NCBI RefSeq assembly: GCF_954871325.1
Contig: NC_088775.1
Span: 4,823,475 to 4,887,474, forward strand
Direction of reading: 5' to 3'
Origin: Gordionus sp. m RMFG-2023
Lineage: Eukaryota; Nematomorpha; Gordioida; Chordodea; Parachordodidae
Length of the DNA stretch: 64,000 bases
Within the stretch, counting starts at the first letter, position 1, and each line of letters opens with the position of its first letter. This document shows positions 22,596 to 34,520 of this stretch, in pieces. The notes beneath the pieces are model-generated. The model was not told the DNA's origin, did not search any database, and saw only the letters and a program-made list of their open reading frames with translations. The position numbers were made by a program, and so were the translations under genes.

Positions 22596-24076
22596 ATGTC
22601 AAATAAAATAATTATAATTGAAGGTGATATTTCAAAAACAGGTATCGATGATAGTGAGGATAATTTTAATCATCCTATTTATAGTATGGATCAGGGTTGT
22701 TAAAGTAGCGAGCTATTAGTAGCGCGCTGACTTTTTTGGTAGCTATAGCTAATAACGGCTACTTTTTTTGTAATTAATTTTTTAGCGCGCTACTTTTTTT
22801 GAATTAAAAAATAAAATGAAGGTGAGTATAAACATGAAAATTCAAATAAAATATCATAATTAATAATAATTTTTATGATTTATTATTTAATTTTGAAATT
22901 AAAATATATTTCCAATTTGTAATTTATATTTTCATTTGTATTATAAACCTAAATCAGGTGTTAATAATTTAAAATGTCATCACCTATGGATATCCAAATC
23001 GTTGAAAGTGATTCAGACAATGATATTAATGAAATAGAAATATCAGGGGAGAAAATATTCTTAATAGCTATAATACAAATTACCCATTCCCTATGATTTG
23101 AAAAAATTTTTAAAATAAATATAAAAACCAAAACTGGCTTCAAATTTATTTGTTTAAAATGTAAAAAAAATATTTACTCAAATCAATCCAGTTATAACTT
23201 CAAGAAACACCAAAAGGTAAATTGTCATTTTTACATTCTAATAGTATTTATTTTATAAGACTGTTCATACCAATAGCTTTAAGGAGAAACATTTAAATAA
23301 TTTTGGTATAGGCGACTCTACATCCAAAAAGACTAATTCAATTCAAACCAAATTAATTAATAATCCAAATGCCAATATTTCTCAGAAATTGGTTGATAAA
23401 GTTATTGTTGATTTTATAATTGATATTCAACCAATGTCCTTGGTTGATACTCCATCATTTACCATGATGATTAAAACTCTATCCCCTGATATAACAATTT
23501 TATGTCGCCAGACACTAATGAATAAAATAGCAGATAACTTTAAAGTGATGAAAGATGCTTTAATAGTAGTTATCAGATATCATATATATATATATATATA
23601 TACCACGGCAGATAGTTGGACATATAACACTAGGTAAAAACTTATAAAATGCAAAAAATTACCATAAATATTTATTTTTATTACATAAATTTTTTTATAA
23701 TCAAAACTAACTATTTTAATATTTATAAATGTTGGTTTTTATATATTTACTATACAATAACATTATAAGAAAAATTAAACAAATTTGTTTCTAAATTTTT
23801 TTTATAAAATGTAGCTTAAAAAGTAGCTAAAGTTACTTTTAAAAAATAATAGCTAATAGCAAGCTACTTTTTTTTGATAAATAGTGGTAGCATGCTAATT
23901 TTTATAGCGATAGCGCGCTACTTTTAAAAGTAGCGATTAACAACTCTGGTATGGATATAGATTCGACCACAAATGCACTCTACATAGAACTTGATAATAT
24001 TCATGATATAGTATTATCTAACTTCAGTAATAATTGGTTATTAAAAAATATTAATCATTTGATACAACATTTCTAA
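22596..24076 (+). pseudogene. Open reading frame interrupted by a hAT element
   Basis: The left part, 22596-22691, encodes 32 residues (MSNKIIIIEGDISKTGIDDS through HPIYSMD). The right part, 23957-24076, encodes IDSTTNALYIELDNIHDIVL and ends at a stop. Ignoring the hAT insert and one copy of its 8-bp duplication, the two parts are in the same frame and would make a 71-residue product. I do not recognise it. It follows the RRM-like fragment on the same strand and may be a further exon of the same gene or of an older element. Confidence 0.4.
22692..23948 (+). mobile_element. 1.26-kb hAT element with perfect 8-bp TSD, internally deleted
   Basis: The ends CAGGGTTGTTAA and TTAACAACTCTG form an 11/12 inverted repeat, flanked by a perfect GTATGGAT at 22684-22691 and 23949-23956. 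Subterminal copies of TAGCGCGCTAC-like sequence occur at both ends. Inside are an acidic N-terminal piece (MDIQIVESDSDNDINEIEIS), a BED-finger-like piece (FICLKCKKNIYSNQSS then FKKH) and 23389-23637 with DFIIDIQPMSLVDTPSFTMM and TTADSWTYNTR. These are the N-terminal half of a hAT transposase. The catalytic core and dimerisation domain are deleted, so the copy needs a helper. The clean duplication suggests a fairly young insertion. Confidence 0.92.
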
Positions 24077-24939
24077 TAATTGTCAAATGGTTTGACAACA
24101 AATTTGTTCATGTTTTCAGATCCCTGGGTCTTGTATTTTAAAAAATATAATTAAGGAATGGGATGTGTAGATTTACACGTTATACTAGTGGAATGCTACA
24201 GAGTGGATATCAAGGTTAGAAGGTTTTATCTTCGAATAATATTTCATGAATGCATGTTTTTCGTATAGAAGATATTTAATTTAAAAAAATGAAAAATCTT
24301 TTATAAAACTGTTAAACAGTGACACTCATGTATTTTATCTTAACTTTAAAAAATTGTTTTTTTTACATCCTTAAGCTATTTATGGCGTAACTTAAAATAT
24401 TTCAAATGTAATAAGAAGTTTCTTTCTTTTTGTTAAAAACAACTTTTATATTTTAAAAAATCAATTTGCTTATAAACTAATATTAAATTTTATATATTTT
24501 TTTTAAATATACTATATATAACTTTATTTAGCTAATTATTTATATAATACAATATAATTAATATTTGTATATATATTTATATACATATAAAAAAAACATT
24601 TTAAAAAAATAAATAAATATAGTATTGGAGGATATGTTTGTGACGGTGTTAATAATAAAAAAAATATATTGAGGTTAGGAAGGATAATTATATTTTATAA
24701 ATCAATTTACTTAAAAAAACGAATGTTCAATTTTATATTTTAACTTTAAAAAGATCAATTTATTATAAACGACATTAAATTAAATTGTCAATATATATAG
24801 GAAACTATTTTGAGTTATATCATGATTATATTTTTTTAAATTTAAATATCAATAAATTGACATAAAAATTATATTCTTGAAGTCTGCACCATTAGAGGTC
24901 TTTAGAAATTTTAAAAACTTATAACATTTAAATCTCAAA

Positions 24940-25237
24940 TAGTTACTGCTTTCTTAATAGCAGGTAAAATTAGTAAAAGAAAAATCGGGAAACCATCAAA
25001 TGAAACTCCTGAAATACAAAAAGGATCTAACCTCAGATACTATCAGACGTTAGATACGACAATACAGGGCATTGGCCAGAAGCTACCAACACTCGATGTA
25101 AACTATATGTTAGCGCATATTCAAGGACTAAGAGTGAAAAATGTGAAATTTATTTATGCTTTAACCAGGATAAAAATGAAATGTATTTAAGCTTTAACCA
25201 GGATAAAAATTGTTTTAAAACATTTCATAATAAATAA
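24940..25237 (+). mobile_element. piggyBac transposase C-terminal relic
   Basis: The frame ending at 25237 reads RYDNTGHWPEATNTRCKLYV, then TKSEKCEIYLCFNQDK, then NCFKTFHNK and a stop. This is the Cys/His-rich zinc-binding tail of piggyBac transposases (GHxP, CxxC, LC, CFxxFH pattern). Just upstream in other frames, a basic KSRKRKIGKPSNETP-like linker is visible. A short tandem duplication repeats YLSFNQDK. The DDD catalytic core was not seen, so this is a 5'-truncated relic. Confidence 0.65.
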
Positions 25238-25239
25238 AT

Positions 25240-26690
25240 AAATATTTTTTTATATATGCACTGAGCTCAATGATGTCAAATTGTATCATGATTTTTTTTT
25301 TACCTGTATACTATGAAATAAAAGTTGAAATAAAAATTTTACATCCTTGTATATAAATGAAGATTTTTTTATAAATTTTTTTTTAATTTTTATTTTACAA
25401 AGTCGAGCTATAAAGGGTTAATATTTAAAAAATAATTTAATTTATACATTAAATTTAAAAGAGCGGTGGAGCGTTCCTCAATTCCAGCCTTAAAAGGAGC
25501 TAGCTCCCACTCTCCCACTCCTGATTTTTAAAAGGAGGGGTGCTCCAGGTGTTTTTGAAAGTGTAGCGGCGCTCCAGAAGGTAAAATAATAAGCAATAAA
25601 GGGCACCATCCACTACATTGTAAAAATTTCTGTGGCAGTCAACCAAGGCAATCAATAAAACCCTACCAAAAATTTTCAAAAAATTAATATACAATCAACC
25701 ATTTGGTCCCCTCTGGGAAATTAAAAAAAAGACCAGATAGTATTACCTCTCCTAGTCTAGGAACTAGAGCTGTATTGATTCTTCAGTTAAAAATCAAACA
25801 ATTCACACTTTGCCCTGGTCTATACAGAAACATTAAAACATACTTACTCTGGCCTTCAAGATGTAATTTCAGGCCCATAGTTACTAATACTTTGGGAACA
25901 AGTTGCCCCAATTTGATAGCCTAAGAAAAAATAGTAACTCTGGGCATGACAGTAGATCTCTTTGGAGATCTGTCAAATCTAGCTACCTAAGTACTCCTGT
26001 TTTAGATCACCCCACACCTTTCTTATAAATTTTATTTATTTTACTTCATTTTTTAGCCAATATTTTAGGAAAATTTTTTTTTAGTCATTTTTTTAAAAAA
26101 TATATTGTTTTTGTTATTTTTTATATGAGATATTGCTATTAAGAGTTTATTTTGGAGAACAACCACAAAATTAACAAATTAAATATCATATTTTTTCAGA
26201 AGTCCAATTAAAAAAAATGGGTTGGACCCATGGATTACAATCAGATTGAATAATTTACAGGTTAGACAAATGTTTTTAAAATATTTTCTTAGATCCGATC
26301 AAATCTAGAAAAAAGGCCCAATGTAGAGCTCTAATTGGGTCCTTTCCACATTTACCATCCTGAGGGGAGGAGGTCAGAAAATTAATCTTGTCCAGTTTAC
26401 TCCAAAATTTAGAAATTTTAGCATGGATGAGATAAACTTAACCTATATTTTCTAACATTTTTTATATGATTATATAAAATTAAGAAAATTAATTATTTTT
26501 ATAATGTAAATTAAATTTGATTTGGATATAGATTCAATCATTAATTCTTTATAATTAATAAATTAATAACCAAATATAAAAACTGATATTCTATTCTATA
26601 ATTAAACAACTTACCTCTTTTATTAAAAAAAATTGATATATTTATAAATTAAACTAGTAAATTATCATGGTAAAATAATTTTAATAGATT
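25240..26690. other. No gene recognised; repeat-like GC patches
   Basis: A patch at about 25460-25590 holds inverted GGAGCG/CGCTCC motifs and may be another miniature element. The 73-codon plus frame at 25703-25924 has no motif I know. The rest is AT-rich and would be intron if MED27 spans it. Confidence 0.35.
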
Positions 26691-26692
26691 AC

Positions 26693-27214
26693 TGTGGAGA
26701 AACATTGTACAATGATATTTGTCTATTCTTCTTAATGTTAAAGATATTATTTGTAGTTGACCTTTTGAGAGAATTCTGAGCAGTTAATGAGGCAGCTATT
26801 GCAGAATTTTCAGAAAGCTAATAAATATAGAATATTTTTATATTATTTTGTTTTTTACTATATTTGCCCAACGATATGCCTGTAATGTTGACTTATATAA
26901 ATTATTTTTTTCTGAAAAAGGATCTTGACTTAAATAGCTCAAATTTCCTAAACTCATATTTGCTGGATTGAGCACACTAATATTTTTTCCCAATGTCCTA
27001 TATTTCCTTTATTTATTATGTTATAAGTTAATATATAATACCCATATAAAGCTAATATATGCTTTAATTGATTCTGAATTTTATTGATATTACTAGCTAT
27101 AGGTGTTTCTTTTCGCAAACTAAATGTTTCTAAAAGAGTTTTTACGCAAAATTTCAAATCATATAATGATTTTAAGCTGTTATTTAACAAATCAGATGTA
27201 GATTCTTCGTGCAT
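26693..27214 (-). CDS. MED27: Mediator subunit 27, first three exons
   Basis: Exons on the minus strand are 27214-27042, 27006-26859 and 26817-26693, with introns of 35 and 41 nt. Phases are consistent throughout (2, 0, then 2 at the GTAATC donor). The predicted 148 residues begin MHEESTSDLLNNSLKSLYDL. They contain LGNLSYLSQDPFSEKNNLYK and TLQAYRWANILSENSAIAAS, then QNSLKRS. This aligns with the MED27 region LLSLDPVQDKTPLYSQLLQAYKW, GLLNQQSLKRS of human. The product is a Mediator tail/core subunit acting in the nucleus in RNA polymerase II transcription. The next exon was not found. The C-terminal exon lies 18 kb downstream at 8485-8619, with mobile elements between. Confidence 0.85.
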
Positions 27215-27914
27215 GAGAAGGATATAAAATTTATTTTGTTAGAAAATAATGTGATTTCTAACATTAACAGGTGATTAAAAATTTGAATATTATCAAAAAT
27301 AATTATAAACCAGATTTATCCATTTCTATGCAAAGTAGAAACTCTACAATGGTTAAAATAATTCCATGAAAAAATCGATAATGGTTAGATATATCCCAAT
27401 TCAAATTTTTAAAATTTCAAAAACTTATATGAATATGGAATGGGTTATTAATTATCTTCAAAGTTAGATATAAAGAACTAGTTATATTGATAAGTGATTG
27501 TTTTGTATTGGCATTTTTTATTTTACTTAATCTTGTATTTATTTCTAGGTTCATGATGATAAACAAAATAAAATTAACATTGCCAACATAATCCTCCCAT
27601 AATCAAATTTTTATTTAATCAGGCTTGGGCTTTTACCTCTCTTAATTTCCTATGGCCGTTAAGTAAGTGACATTGCCACTTGCTCGCACAAGTAATAGTG
27701 GCCTACCCATATAACGTGGTTCTTCTCTTAATCATTCCCCGTCTTTTTATCGCGATTTGATAGACTTTCTAAGAAGAACAAGCGTTGCTCTGTTATATAT
27801 ATAATGCATATTATCACGTATCATAATGCGGTACTATGCTAATAGCGGGAAGTGTGGCTAACTTTTTACAAAGGGTATCTAAAAAATTCTAATTTGTTTT
27901 AAGAGCACCCATAA
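27215..27914. other. MED27 upstream region
   Basis: No exon recognised. This interval holds the MED27 promoter. A moderately GC-rich block at about 27640-27860 has no recognisable coding frame. No divergent gene was seen. Confidence 0.3.
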
Positions 27915-28155
27915 CAGGGGCGCTACTAGCCTTTACAATCTCAAGAGGCTCATGAAAATATTTTAAAGTTATTTTGAAAATTAACTTTTTTTTTAGATAA
28001 CTATCAAATATTACCTTTTTTTTAAGTTAACATTATACAAAATTACCTTCTTTTTTAGCTAACATTATCAAAATTACATTTGGTAAAAAAATATTTTGAG
28101 GGGACTCTTTAATTAGGAGGCTCGAGCACCTGCGTCCTCTCTAGTGACACTGCTG
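27915..28155. mobile_element. 241-bp miniature of the CAGGGGCG element family
   Basis: It starts CAGGGGCGCTACTAGCCTTT and ends TCTAGTGACACTGCTG. Flanks are ACCCATAA (27907-27914) and CCCCATAA (28156-28163), a 7/8 target duplication. Its left end matches the right terminus of the 2-kb element at 53169-55183 (CTAGCCTTTACAATCTCA shared), so the two are one family. Confidence 0.7.
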
Positions 28156-28461
28156 CCCCATAACCTACCTTTGCGGACTTTCGGACCTTTTCTGCCCGTC
28201 TTTTAGCCTGATTCACGTCTCTTAATGTAATTACTTTTATTATATAGATATTCATCAATCAAATCATTTATAACATGAACATGGAATCTTACCAGAGTTA
28301 CCAGATTCATTCCAAATTTAAAAATATATTGTTTTATAACAAATATATATTTTTTCCTCTATAATTATTTCTTTATTTAAATAAATTTATCTAATATACA
28401 ATAGTAAAATAAAGTGTGATAGTATTAATTTTGTACATAAACAGTACATTATGTCATAAAT

Positions 28462-28900
28462 TAATTTTCATTTTTTGTTACATATTCCTTAAAATCTTTA
28501 TAAGCATAATTAATATTATGTTCGATCATTAATTCCGCTTCTAAGGCTGATAAAGATAACCAAATACGAATTTTACCCCAGAAATTTTTAATTAAGCTAA
28601 ATATGCCCTCTGAATCAACGTGAGTAAAGAGAATATAATATTACATTTTTTAAAAATATGGCGCAATGTTTTTTGAAAAAAAGTGCCTGTTTCATGAGGC
28701 TTTGATATATTATTATTTGCTCTAAATGCATTTAAAAAGAAATGAATTACATAAATCATCTAATTCCATATCTTTTATATTAAAATTGATTATCATTAAT
28801 TTAACTTCCTTGGATTTGAATTCATTTTATCATCATAATACTTAGAATTTTCTAATGACGAAGCTTCTATAAAAGTAAAGGAGTCATTGGCAGTGTCTTC
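28462..28900 (-). mobile_element. hAT transposase C-terminal relic
   Basis: The minus frame ending near 28462 reads DSEGIFSLIKNFWGKIRIWL, then SALEAELMIEHNINYAYKDF and a stop. This is the hAT dimerisation segment (pattern SVFSLMxxxWxxxRxxLS, AxLxIxxN) of the ZBED/EPM2AIP1-like branch, distinct from the DUF4371 hATs at 9.6-15.4 kb. Upstream remnants are frame-shifted. Confidence 0.6.
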
Positions 28901-29024
28901 CTGACCGAGGTTGGTAGGAGACAAATGTCTCCAAAATATATTGGCATTATAGGGTTTTTTGGGTATATATTTTTTTTGAGGGGGTAAGGTATTAATTTTT
29001 TAGGTAAGCAATGATTTGGGAGAT

Positions 29025-29715
29025 AATTTTTGACTTGAATTATATTCTTTTTTAAATTCAAATATTTATACGATTGGCCTGTCTATTAACAAATAAAAAA
29101 CTATAAATTTTTTCTTTTTAAATTTTAAGCCCTCTTATTAATTTTTTTTACCATAATATTTTACAATTTCACACGTAAAATATTAATATTATTCTTATTT
29201 GTTTTTCTAAAAATATGGAGGTTAACATATATGATTAATTTTAGTAATGAATTCCTGTAAGAATATAATGAATCATTTAAAATTTTAGCAAAATACTTTA
29301 AATATTATTATTAAAAATAAGATTTTCGATAGGTTAACAAATTTTAACTACATTTTTTAATTCAATAATTAGCATACATCCAAAGTTATTGAAGATTCCC
29401 AAATTATATTTTATTTTCATTCAATGAACAATCCTAATGGAATAGCCCAAGCACCATTTTAGTTGCCGATTGATTATTAGCAAAAAATTGAGATTAATTG
29501 TTTTTTCTAGCCTAAATAGGCTTGAAAGGATTTACATAAAATTTTGTTGTGAGTTTATAAGTGCTAGCTTATTATACGATTCTTTTTTATTAATTTCACT
29601 ATAGCATCGTGGTTGTGAATATCGCAGCCTTCGGGGGCGGAATTTTATTAGGGGGGTAGGGGTAGATCTTGTAGGGGGTTTGCTTCCATCAAATTTCTGC
29701 CAGGTAGATGCCGTA
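29025..29715. repeat. Direct repeat, copy A
   Basis: It matches 33255-34080 in the same orientation. Landmarks shared in order are TTGAATTATATTCTTTT, CTGTCTATTAACAAATAA, TTAACATATATGATTAA, ATAGCATCGTGGTT, GTGAATATCGC and TCAAATTTCTGCCA. The copies differ by many substitutions and small indels. They lie on either side of the 31-33 kb palindrome. Confidence 0.75.
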
Positions 29716-30146
29716 TATAGCCCCTTAAAAATTAGAATTTATTTTATACATAATTATTTATTTTTTTTACAAATAAATAAAATAATCCCACAAACTAAAT
29801 ATTTTTTATTATTCATATTTAAATTTTGAAAGTATACACTTCCAGTTTATCATTGGAAACTTGCTCTGTTTTATATCGGCTACTTTAATCAATTTTGAAC
29901 CGTTATGAAATGTGTAGATAATAAAAAGACAGTTATCATAATTCATTCTCTTCAAAAATATTGACGAACATATTTAACGTTTGAAAATAACTTTGATCCA
30001 GAAAAAATGAGATTAAATAACTACCAATATTCATCTCTCACTTCTAAAACATTGTCAGCCGTGCTATAATATATTTAATCTAAATATCAATGTTTAAATA
30101 TAATTAAGATAATATATCAAAATTCTTAAAAATGTGTCTGAGATAT

Positions 30147-30337
30147 TTAAGGTTTAGAACTAGAAAAAATTAAGATCGTTTTACAGTAGCCTGATAATTT
30201 GAAGATCATTCTGAACAAGATGGTTGCATTATAGGTCGAAATAATTGGAATTAGATTTGCATTGATTGAAATGGTTTTCACAATTCTATCCAAAGATGAG
30301 ATAAATACCGCTGTAATGATTGTAAAGTATAGTTCTT
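30147..30337 (-). CDS. Possible isolated exon, unrecognised
   Basis: A minus frame follows a TTTTTAG acceptor and encodes ELYFTIITAVFISSLDRIVK then TISINANLIPIISTYNATIL, ending in a stop. Its codons are less AT-biased than the surroundings and the product is hydrophobic. No family, start codon or partner exon was found. Confidence 0.2.
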
Positions 30338-30954
30338 CTAAAAACAAAATAAAATCAATATTAGAATAATTTTAATTAAAAATCTAATCCGCTATATATT
30401 ACTTATTTAGGAAAATGGACACATGTATATGCCTAAAATTTTGTTATCCCTAGAGTCAAGTAAAATATTTACGGGATTAAACACGTGTCAGTTTATAGAC
30501 CATTGTACGAAAATCGTCAAAGCTATAAACGAAAAGAAAATCCATATATATTAATTTTTTAAATAAATATTTCTATTATTATGGCTGTTAAATATCCTTT
30601 CAAACCTAATTTATATTAAAAATCTGCGGAGTCATGCCTGCTGGTCAGTTTCCTGACCGGAACTTGTGAAAAATATTATTTACGAACCTGCCATTATTTT
30701 GTAGCTTTTTTTTGAGTTTTCTTGCGTTTTTACTTCTTATCTTAGCGGATAAGTTGTAAAAAATTATTTTAAAAGTCGGGTCAGAAAAAAATATTAATGG
30801 GTCAGTTCAGGTCGGCTTGACGTGACTAAAAAAAGAATTTAACATTTGATAAATAATTTGTATTAAATTAATATTAAATAACGACTTTGTAATAAAAGGT
30901 GTAGCTCCGAGAGAAAGATATATGTATGTTATTAAATAAGTAAATGGTCGATGG

Positions 30955-33105
30955 TTGGATTCCCATTGGGAAAAATTAAAAAGATACCAGGTATTTATTA
31001 TATATTTTTTTAGGAATAAATTGATTTTTGCTGTTCTCCTTTATAGTTAAAGCATAGCATCGCTCAGCTTTAATTGAAAAATACATTATGTTAGATCATA
31101 CCACTATATTTTTTTTAATTAAGCCGGCAAGCCAAATCTTGTGATTGCACTCGCCCCTTGACGTCCCTTACTCTCGATGATCCTAGGACTTCGAACAAAA
31201 CAGTTCTTCTATGATATATTATTAATAAGTGTTAGGTTAATTATGTTAGAGACTTTAGAGACCAAGGAAATATTGAAACTCCTCAAAAGTTTGACAAAAA
31301 TTATTAACCAAGCAAAATGACAAGATCTTGTAATCTTTTACAAAAATGCAACGTAACAGTCATGAAAAATGATGTAACAATCTAATCACGCATAAAAATT
31401 TTAGAATTAAGCATCATTATTTGATTTTTAGTTCGTTATAATAACGATTTTTTTAAAAATTTTATACTAATTAAACTTTTCAGCAATCTATTCAATGGCA
31501 AAAAAAAATAATATAGTCCCTATGAGCGTCTTAAAAAATTAATTAACATTTTAATTATATCGCTAAAATTTTTTTAAAAACAAATAGCCTCCATTCACAA
31601 TGGTTCTATTCCTAGACCAACCTTTAAAAGAGGGCATCCATATATGAATCCAGTTATTGTGGGCAATTTAGCATTTTAAATTGAATCTAAAAGATCCTAT
31701 ATAATTTGATATTGGTGAGGAGGTATCAAGTAATTATTTTTGCTAACTCGCGATTAATATTAGATTAAGTCATTTATTAGATTGGAATAAAAGTGGTGTA
31801 AATTCCTGATTTCATGGTTATATTTAAAAAAAAAGGAAGACTTTTTGAAGTCTTTAAATGAGGGATCTTTTAGGGTTTGTTTTTATTTTAGTCAAAAGGC
31901 AAGTTGGGAAAGAAAAAAAATATATATTTAAAGACAAAATATATTGGGATATACGGGGAATCGACGTTCGCCGATAATTTGGTGTTTTGTCAAATGCAAA
32001 GGAGATTTCTAAAAATTTAATTGAGAATATATATTTTTTAAATGTCTATGTCTTTAAGTATATATTTTTTTCTTGCCCAACTTGCCTTTTCAAAGATCAC
32101 TTTTTCCCATAAGACTTCAAAAAGTTTTTTTTTTTAAATATAACCACGAAATCAGGAATTTACACCGCTTTTATTCCAATATGTTGACATTTTTTTAATC
32201 TAATAAATGACTTAATCTAATATTAATGGCTAGTTTTACTTAGCTATTATACACAAATTTGGCGAAAATAATTATTTAATACCTCCTCACAAATATCTAA
32301 TTATATAGGATCCTTTAGATTACATTTAAAATATTTGATTACCCCATAATAATTGGATTCATATATGGGTGCCCTCTTTTAGGGGTTGGTCTAGGAATAG
32401 AACCATTGTGAATGGAGGCTATTTGTATAAAAAAAAATTAAATGCGATATAATTAAAATGTTAATTAATTTTTTAAAACGCTCTCCTTCAACATAATGTT
32501 ATCTATACAAATAAAATTTACCTTTAGGATTTATATTACTCTTTTTTTTGTCCATTGAATAGATTGCTGAAAAGTTTAATTAGTATAAAATTTTTAAAAA
32601 AATCGTTATTATAACAAACTAAAAATTAGATAATGATGCTTAATTCTAAAATTTTTATGCGTAATTAGATTACATCATTTTTCATGACTTTTACGTCATT
32701 TATATGCTTTTTTTTGTAAACGATGTTTTGCAAGATCTTGTCATTTTGCTTTGTTAATAATTTTTGTCAAACTTTTGAGAAGTTTAAATATTTTCATAGT
32801 AAAGTCTCTAACATAATAAACCTAACACTTATTGATAATATATCATAGAAGAACTGTTCTGTTAGAAGTCCTGAGAGTAAGGGACGTAGAGAGGACGAGA
32901 GCAATCATAAGATTTGGCGCGCCGGCTTAATTAAAAATAGTATAGTGGTATGATCTAACATAATGTATTTTTAAATTAAAGCAGAGCTATGCGATGTTGC
33001 GCTAACTATAAAGGAGACCTAATAATATTTGATAGCAAAAACCAATTTATTCCTAAAAAAAATATAATAAATAACTGGTATCGTTATAATTTTCCAACCT
33101 ACTTT
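30955..33105. repeat. 2.1-kb imperfect palindrome
   Basis: The left arm (about 30955-31945) and right arm (about 32045-33105) are reverse complements with substitutions and small indels, around a loop of about 100 bp. Landmark pairs: AGATACCAGGTATTTATTAT (about 30991) with ATAAATAACTGGTATCG (about 33069); AACAGTTCTTCTATGATATA (about 31200) with ATATCATAGAAGAACTGTTC (about 32840); CAATCTATTCAATGG with CCATTGAATAGATTG. No coding frame was seen in the arms. The same sequence family forms the centre of the giant palindrome at 55.3-58.3 kb. Confidence 0.85.
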
Positions 33106-33254
33106 TCATATACATTGGCTTACCAATAAGAGCATTCTTTGGCCCATATTGCCTCCAGTGTATTATTAACAAGTTATAGGCTTCATACAATGTATACCAT
33201 CATAATCTAAGGAGATTACTCCAAAAGCCTACAGTTTAAATATTATGTAGGTTT

Positions 33255-34080
33255 TTGGAGGGTGGTTTTTAACTTTAATTATATTCTTTTCAAATTCAAT
33301 AATTGATCTGATCTGTCTATTAACAAATAATAAAAAATTATAAATTTTTAATTTCAAATATAATCCTTTTAGCAATTATTCTTTACTATCATATCAACAT
33401 GTTTTTTGGGAACTTGTAGTCCCACCCCCGTTAATATAATGTTTTATTTTATTTTATATTTTATATTTTAATTTTAATATTATTTTGCCTTATTATTAAT
33501 TTTTTTTTACCATGACATTTTACGATTTCACATGTAAAATATTAATGTTATTCTTATTTGTTAATTTTTTAAAAAGTATAGATGTTAACATATATGATTA
33601 ACTTAATAATAAATTTCAGTAAGAATATAATAAATCAAATAAAAATTTTTTCCAAATACTTTAGATATTATATTAATTAAAATAAGATATTCGATAAACA
33701 AATTTTAACTATATTCTTTATTTAATAATTAGCAAACACCCAAAGTTATTGAACATTCCCAGATTATATTTTCTCCTCATTCAGTGATCAATCCATATGG
33801 TGTGACCCAAACAGCTTTTCGATTGCCAATTGATTATTAGCAAGAATTAGAGATTTAATCGATTTTTCTAACCTAAATAGGCCTAAAATGATGTAAATAA
33901 AATTTTGTTGTAAATCAATGTTAGCTTATTATAAGATTTTTTCTTTATTGATATCACTATAGCATCGTGGTTTGGTGAATATCGCGGCTAAAGAGCGCGG
34001 AATTTTTTTAGAGGGGTTAATGTAGCCTAGGGGTTTGCCTTCATCAAATTTTCTGCCATGTAGCCGCTGGTCATTGCTTC
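33255..34080. repeat. Direct repeat, copy B
   Basis: This copy matches 29025-29715. It contains an extra about 110-bp piece near 33370-33480 carrying TTTTTTGGGAACTTGTAGTC, which recurs reverse-complemented at about 37448-37485. It ends near CTGCCATGTAGCCG. Confidence 0.7.
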
Positions 34081-34137
34081 CTTTGTAATTTATCTTCTTT
34101 GTGCTAAGTTATAAAAATTGATACCATTTTTACTTTA

Positions 34138-34520
34138 TTATTATTTGTTAAACGGCTCGATTTGAGTCGATTTTAGGAAAATATCAGAGTTATTAAAAGA
34201 TACTTTTTAAATGGATCTAGATACAGATACATCGTCTAAAATAATATCTAGATATCGATATTTTAATCAAAAATCTATCTAGATACAGATACAGATATCA
34301 CATTTTTATATCTAGATACAGGATCTAGATACTTGTATCGAGATCCTTTAACAACTCTGGAAAATATTGTCTTAGCCTCGAAATTTTGTTAATAGATGTC
34401 CAAATTTTTGTGCCATTCCACGAGCAAAATCTTCAGGCTTGCATAATTCTTTTCTGGAATAAAATTTTGAGTTGGCAGCTTTACAAAAATCGGCTCAAAT
34501 CGAGCCTTGTAACAAGGCTA
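34138..34520. mobile_element. TAGTGTTGTTAAA-family element carrying a nested hAT miniature
   Basis: Family landmarks (GTTAAACGGCTCGATTTGAG, then TTAGCCTCGAAATTTTG and AAAATCGGCTCAAATCGAGC) are split by the 175-bp insert at 34185-34359. The outer element is decayed at both ends. Confidence 0.65.
34185..34359. mobile_element. 175-bp hAT miniature with perfect TSD
   Basis: It runs CAGAGTTATTAAAAGATAC to CCTTTAACAACTCTG and is flanked by a perfect GAAAATAT at 34177-34184 and 34360-34367. It is a second copy of the miniature at 12185-12337 with one extra ATCTAGATAC motif. Both derive from the hAT type at 2115-3980. Confidence 0.9.

Noticed and set aside
25703-25924. 73-codon plus frame with balanced composition
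   Set aside because: No motif, no splice context and no neighbouring coding pieces.
26521-26640. Possible next MED27 exon just downstream of 26693
   Set aside because: Candidate frames with acceptor and GTAAGT donor hit stops or do not resemble the family.
29025-34080. Long direct repeats considered as the ends of a retrovirus-like element
   Set aside because: No protein motif of such elements lies between them, only a palindrome. No supporting primer site or end dinucleotides were established.
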